In this document: positions 45,764 through 47,954 of the stretch, piece after piece
Position numbering within the stretch: position 1 is the stretch's first letter
How the letters are laid out: each line of letters starts with the position of its first letter
Assembly: GCF_004565475.1 (NCBI RefSeq)
Contig: NZ_SRHX01000013.1
Span: 1 to 47,954, forward strand
Source: Lonepinella koalarum
Lineage (GTDB): Bacteria > Pseudomonadota > Gammaproteobacteria > Enterobacterales > Pasteurellaceae
Direction: 5' to 3'
Length of the DNA stretch: 47,954 bases
Notes under the pieces: generated by a model
The model's input: the letters and a program-made list of their open reading frames with translations, nothing else
The model's database searches: none
Told to the model about the DNA's origin: nothing
Made by a program: the position numbers and the translations under genes

Positions 45764-46790
45764 AACCGAGTACCTCCACGCGAACATTGCTTTCCATTAA
45801 ATAAATTTTTGCTTGAGTGATAGCATCTTCATCACCCTCTACTTCAGCAATAGTGAAACCAAATTTTGTGCCACCTGCGTAATCAATTTGTGACAATAAA
45901 ATATTAAAAGACACATTAAACCGTCGTGATGTTTGTGAAATTAATGGAGCATCAACGGAACGCCCCGTAAATTCAAAACGAATAATCGGTGATGAATTTG
46001 GGGATTTCGGAGCGTCCGTGAGCAAGGCTAAATATTCTTCTGGTAAATGGTTTTGGAATGTCGCTTGAATAAATTCTTGTGCAAGCTCGGTTTTGGGATT
46101 AGAAAAGATTTCGCTGACAGTGCCTTGTTCAATTAATGAACCACGGTCAATTACGGCGACTTGGTCACAGATACGTTTCACTACATCCATTTCATGTGTA
46201 ATCAATAGGATTGTGATACCTAAAGTGCGGTTAATATCTTTCAATAATTTTAAAATAGATTGCGTGGTGGCTGGATCTAATGCACTGGTAGCTTCGTCAC
46301 AGAGAAGTACATGTGGATCGCTGGCTAGGGCTCTGGCAATGGCAACACGTTGTTTTTGACCACCGGATAAGTTAGCAGGATAGACATCTTTTTTATCAGT
46401 TAATCCAACCAAATTTAAAAGTGCGGTGACTTTTTGTTGGATTTTTTGTTTGTTGGCTTTTTCTAATTCTAATGGTAAAGCTACATTGTCAAACACTGTT
46501 CTGGAACTGAGTAGATTAAAATGTTGGAAGATCATGCCGATATTACGGCGTTCTGCGATAAGTTGATGATCGTTAAGTGCCATCAGATCTTTACCGTCAA
46601 CAATGACTGAACCAGATGTTGGACGTTCTAATAAGTTAACACAACGAATTAAAGTACTTTTGCCTGCTCCAGACGCACCGATTACGCCACAAATACTACC
46701 TGCCGGTACATTTAATGAAACGTTATCTAATGCGGTTAATTTTTTTCCTGCAATATCAAAAATTTTAGTGATATTTTTTAGCTTAATCAT
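45753..46790 (-). CDS. metN: Methionine ABC transporter ATPase MetN
   Basis: ATPase of the D/L-methionine importer, 345 aa. Walker [11 protein letters not shown]-loop MIFQHFNLL, signature [15 protein letters not shown], Walker [12 protein letters not shown] (the DEATSALD form is typical of MetN), switch LLITHEMDV. The C-terminal NIL domain (about 265-340, [23 protein letters not shown]) senses intracellular methionine and inhibits transport. Two uptake cores lie within. MetJ boxes and the promoter lie upstream. Confidence 0.96.
   Translation of the reverse strand: MIKLKNITKIFDIAGKKLTALDNVSLNVPAGSICGVIGASGAGKSTLIRCVNLLERPTSGSVIVDGKDLMALNDHQLIAERRNIGMIFQHFNLLSSRTVFDNVALPLELEKANKQKIQQKVTALLNLVGLTDKKDVYPANLSGGQKQRVAIARALASDPHVLLCDEATSALDPATTQSILKLLKDINRTLGITILLITHEMDVVKRICDQVAVIDRGSLIEQGTVSEIFSNPKTELAQEFIQATFQNHLPEEYLALLTDAPKSPNSSPIIRFEFTGRSVDAPLISQTSRRFNVSFNILLSQIDYAGGTKFGFTIAEVEGDEDAITQAKIYLMESNVRVEVLGYVG
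46223..46231 (+). repeat. DNA uptake sequence core (Hin type)
   Basis: Inside metN (gene on the opposite strand). Confidence 0.85.
46419..46427 (+). repeat. DNA uptake sequence core (Hin type)
   Basis: Inside metN, 196 bp from the previous copy. Confidence 0.85.
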
Positions 46791-46833
46791 ATAAGCCCTT
46801 TAAGTTATGATTAAAAAAGAGATAATTTTATCT

Positions 46834-46861
46834 ATTTTAGACGTCTATATGTCTATGTCAA
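46834..46861 (-). promoter_or_regulatory. Promoter of metNIQ
   Basis: On the minus strand, TTGACA (46856-46861) and TAAAAT (46834-46839) are 16 bases apart, about 45 bases before the metN ATG. Confidence 0.7.
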
Positions 46862-46862
46862 T
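46839..46862. promoter_or_regulatory. Tandem MetJ boxes (methionine repressor operator)
   Basis: A perfect AGACGTCT (46839-46846) is followed without gap by ATATGTCT (6/8) and a weaker third box, ATGTCAAT. They fill the space between the -35 and -10 boxes of metNIQ, so MetJ with S-adenosylmethionine should repress the transporter. Confidence 0.8.
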
Positions 46863-46952
46863 CATTATTCGTTAGCTTTTTAGAATATATTGTTATCAAT
46901 TATAATATTTGTGGGATAATAACAGAATAAATGTGGTTTTAAAGGAAAGAAA

Positions 46953-47507
46953 ATGAAGAAAGCGATTTTTTTAGATCGAGACGGCACACTGAATGTTGAT
47001 CATGGTTATGTGTATAAAATTGATGATTTTCAATTCATTGATGGTAGTATTGAAGCTTTGCAAGAACTGAAATCCATGGGTTATTTGTTGGTGGTGGTGA
47101 CAAATCAGTCAGGGATTGCGCGTGGCTATTTTACGGAAGAACAGTTTTTGCAATTAACGGAATGGTTTGATTGGTCATTGGCGGATCGTGGAGTGGATTT
47201 GGACGGGATTTATTATTGTCCGCATCACCCTGATGGAAAAGGGGAGTTTCGCCAAGATTGTGATTGTCGTAAACCAAAAGGGGGAATGTTATTGCAAGCA
47301 ATTAAAGAATTAAACATTGACCCGAGTAAATCTTTTATGATTGGAGATAAAATCGAAGATTTACAAGCAGGTATGAAAGCGAATGTAGCAAATAAAGTTT
47401 TGGTGAAAACAGGCAAACCAGTAACCGAACAAGGAAAAAAGCTAGCCGATTATGTGATAGAAAGTGTAGCAGATTTACCAAAATTAATTAAACAGTTGAA
47501 AAATTAA
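46953..47507 (+). CDS. gmhB: D-glycero-beta-D-manno-heptose-1,7-bisphosphate 7-phosphatase GmhB
   Basis: Step in making ADP-heptose for the lipopolysaccharide/lipooligosaccharide inner core. 184 aa. HAD nucleophile and acid D8/D10 in FLDRDGT, VTNQSG (motif II), zinc ligands in [17 protein letters not shown], and [10 protein letters not shown] (motif IV). AAAGGAAAG precedes the ATG. It lies just upstream of an rRNA operon; no terminator is evident between them. Confidence 0.95.
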   Translation: MKKAIFLDRDGTLNVDHGYVYKIDDFQFIDGSIEALQELKSMGYLLVVVTNQSGIARGYFTEEQFLQLTEWFDWSLADRGVDLDGIYYCPHHPDGKGEFRQDCDCRKPKGGMLLQAIKELNIDPSKSFMIGDKIEDLQAGMKANVANKVLVKTGKPVTEQGKKLADYVIESVADLPKLIKQLKN

Positions 47508-47546
47508 ACATTCAAATAATTTTCTCAATATTTTTACAAAAAACAC

Positions 47547-47574
47547 TTGCAAAGGATTGCCAGATCTCTATAAT
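47547..47574 (+). promoter_or_regulatory. Promoter of the rRNA operon
   Basis: TTGCAA (47547-47552) and a perfect TATAAT (47569-47574) are 16 bases apart. An AT-rich UP-like stretch lies upstream, and a GC-rich discriminator (ACGCCCC) downstream, typical of stringently controlled rRNA promoters. Confidence 0.8.
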
Positions 47575-47585
47575 ACGCCCCACAC

Positions 47586-47631
47586 AACGACGCACAGTTG
47601 TGAAAATATAAACTTTCTAACGTGCGTCGTT
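47586..47631 (+). other. rRNA leader hairpin (boxB-like)
   Basis: AACGACGCAC and GTGCGTCGTT form a perfect 10-bp stem around a 26-base loop, within the first 50 transcribed bases. T-rich sequence follows (TTTATTTT), so it resembles a leader terminator or the boxB hairpin before boxA. Confidence 0.6.
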
Positions 47632-47670
47632 TTATTTTCGCTTTAAAATAGTAATATGGAAAAGCAAAAA

Positions 47671-47683
47671 CGTTCTTTAAAAA
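47671..47683 (+). promoter_or_regulatory. boxA-like antitermination site
   Basis: CGTTCTTTAAAAA resembles the rrn boxA TGCTCTTTAACA, where NusB/NusE bind. Its place after the leader hairpin fits the usual rrn order. Confidence 0.55.
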
Positions 47684-47783
47684 TTTATCAGACAATCTGT
47701 GTGGGCACTTGTTGATTGATTTCGGTTTAAAAAAAATTTTAAAAACTTGAAGTCTTGATAGGTGCTTAACTTAGAAATTCATT

Positions 47784-47806
47784 GGGGGCGTATTTCATAC
47801 GCCCCT
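47784..47806. repeat. Palindromic repeat, GGGCGTAT family, rRNA leader copy 1
   Basis: GGGGCGTAT and ATACGCCCC form a 9-bp perfect stem with a three-base loop, followed by TACA. Same core as the repeat in the man operon. Confidence 0.85.
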
Positions 47807-47822
47807 ACAAAATGAACTTTAA

Positions 47823-47851
47823 TGTAAGGGCGTATTGCATACGCCCTTGCA
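47823..47851. repeat. Palindromic repeat, GGGCGTAT family, rRNA leader copy 2
   Basis: TGTAAGGGCGTAT and ATACGCCCTTGCA form a 13-bp stem (one G-U) with a three-base loop. It starts 17 bases after copy 1 and lies about 50 bases before the 16S gene. Confidence 0.85.
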
Positions 47852-47903
47852 AAAGTCAGTATTTATTGAGCGATTGAACTTGATTAAGTTTAAAAAAAAC
47901 TTG

Positions 47904-47954
47904 AATTGAAGAGTTTGATCATGGCTCAGATTGAACGCTGGCGGCAGGCTTAAC
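47904..47954 (+). rRNA. rrs: 16S ribosomal RNA, 5' end only (cut by window edge)
   Basis: AATTGAAGAGTTTGATCATG and the following GGCTCAGATTGAACGCTGG are the conserved first bases of bacterial 16S rRNA. The gene continues past the window. The 396-base gap before it is the rrn promoter and leader. Confidence 0.97.

Noticed and set aside
1-47954. CRISPR array, prophage, integrase or complete insertion sequence
   Set aside because: I saw no regularly spaced direct repeats, transposase, integrase or phage structural gene in any frame.
1-47954. Phase-variable simple repeats (tetra- or longer units) as found in Haemophilus
   Set aside because: No run of four or more copies of a 4-6 base unit was seen in or before any gene.

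Overview
This 48 kb window comes from the chromosome of a member of the Pasteurellaceae. Three things point there: the low-GC coding style, the gene content (isc, frd, manXYZ, metNIQ and a short ArcB), and at least fifteen copies of the 9-base DNA-uptake core AAGTGCGGT, where chance would give less than one. That core is the Haemophilus influenzae type, not the Actinobacillus pleuropneumoniae type, so a relative of Haemophilus, Pasteurella, Aggregatibacter or Avibacterium is likely. I do not name a species.

The window lies between two rRNA operons in the same orientation: a 5S gene and its terminator at the left end, and a promoter, leader and first bases of a 16S gene at the right end. Left to right (+ unless stated): putP and putA (proline uptake and oxidation; PutA lacks its usual DNA-binding domain); a compact arcB; a 35-bp perfect hairpin; a minus-strand operon of a sulfonate-type ABC transporter led by an arylsulfotransferase-like/thioredoxin fusion; suhB (-); trmJ; the complete iscRSUA-hscBA-fdx-iscX operon; a HAD phosphatase (-); a possible 53-codon gene; manXYZ-yobD-manA (-); frdABCD (-); epmA; rodZ-ispG-ldhA-hisS-yfgM; a minus-strand operon of a cystine-type ABC transporter with a GNAT acetyltransferase and two Xi-class glutathione transferases, divergent from an M20 amidohydrolase; a YgiW-like protein (-); sodA (-); mnmE; metNIQ (-); and gmhB.

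Most of the window is housekeeping or central metabolism for a facultative anaerobe: fumarate respiration, D-lactate fermentation, Arc redox sensing, Fe-S assembly, mannose PTS and methionine uptake. Recognisable operators include CRP-like sites before putP and manX, an IscR type-1-like site before iscR, FNR-like sites before frdA and sodA, and tandem MetJ boxes before metN.

Two gene sets look like under-described small-molecule systems. In the first (7.7-12.2 kb), a predicted cytoplasmic six-repeat propeller protein fused to a CVHC thioredoxin domain sits where a desulfonating enzyme would be expected. In the second (35.1-41.2 kb), the transporter + acetyltransferase + M20 deacetylase set recalls the Bacillus S-substituted-cysteine pathway, but has glutathionyl-hydroquinone-reductase-like enzymes where that pathway has monooxygenases. 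A palindrome in the shared intergenic region may co-regulate it. Functions for both sets are inferences. A family of short palindromic repeats (core GGGCGTAT/ATACGCCC) occurs in the man operon and inside the rRNA leader.
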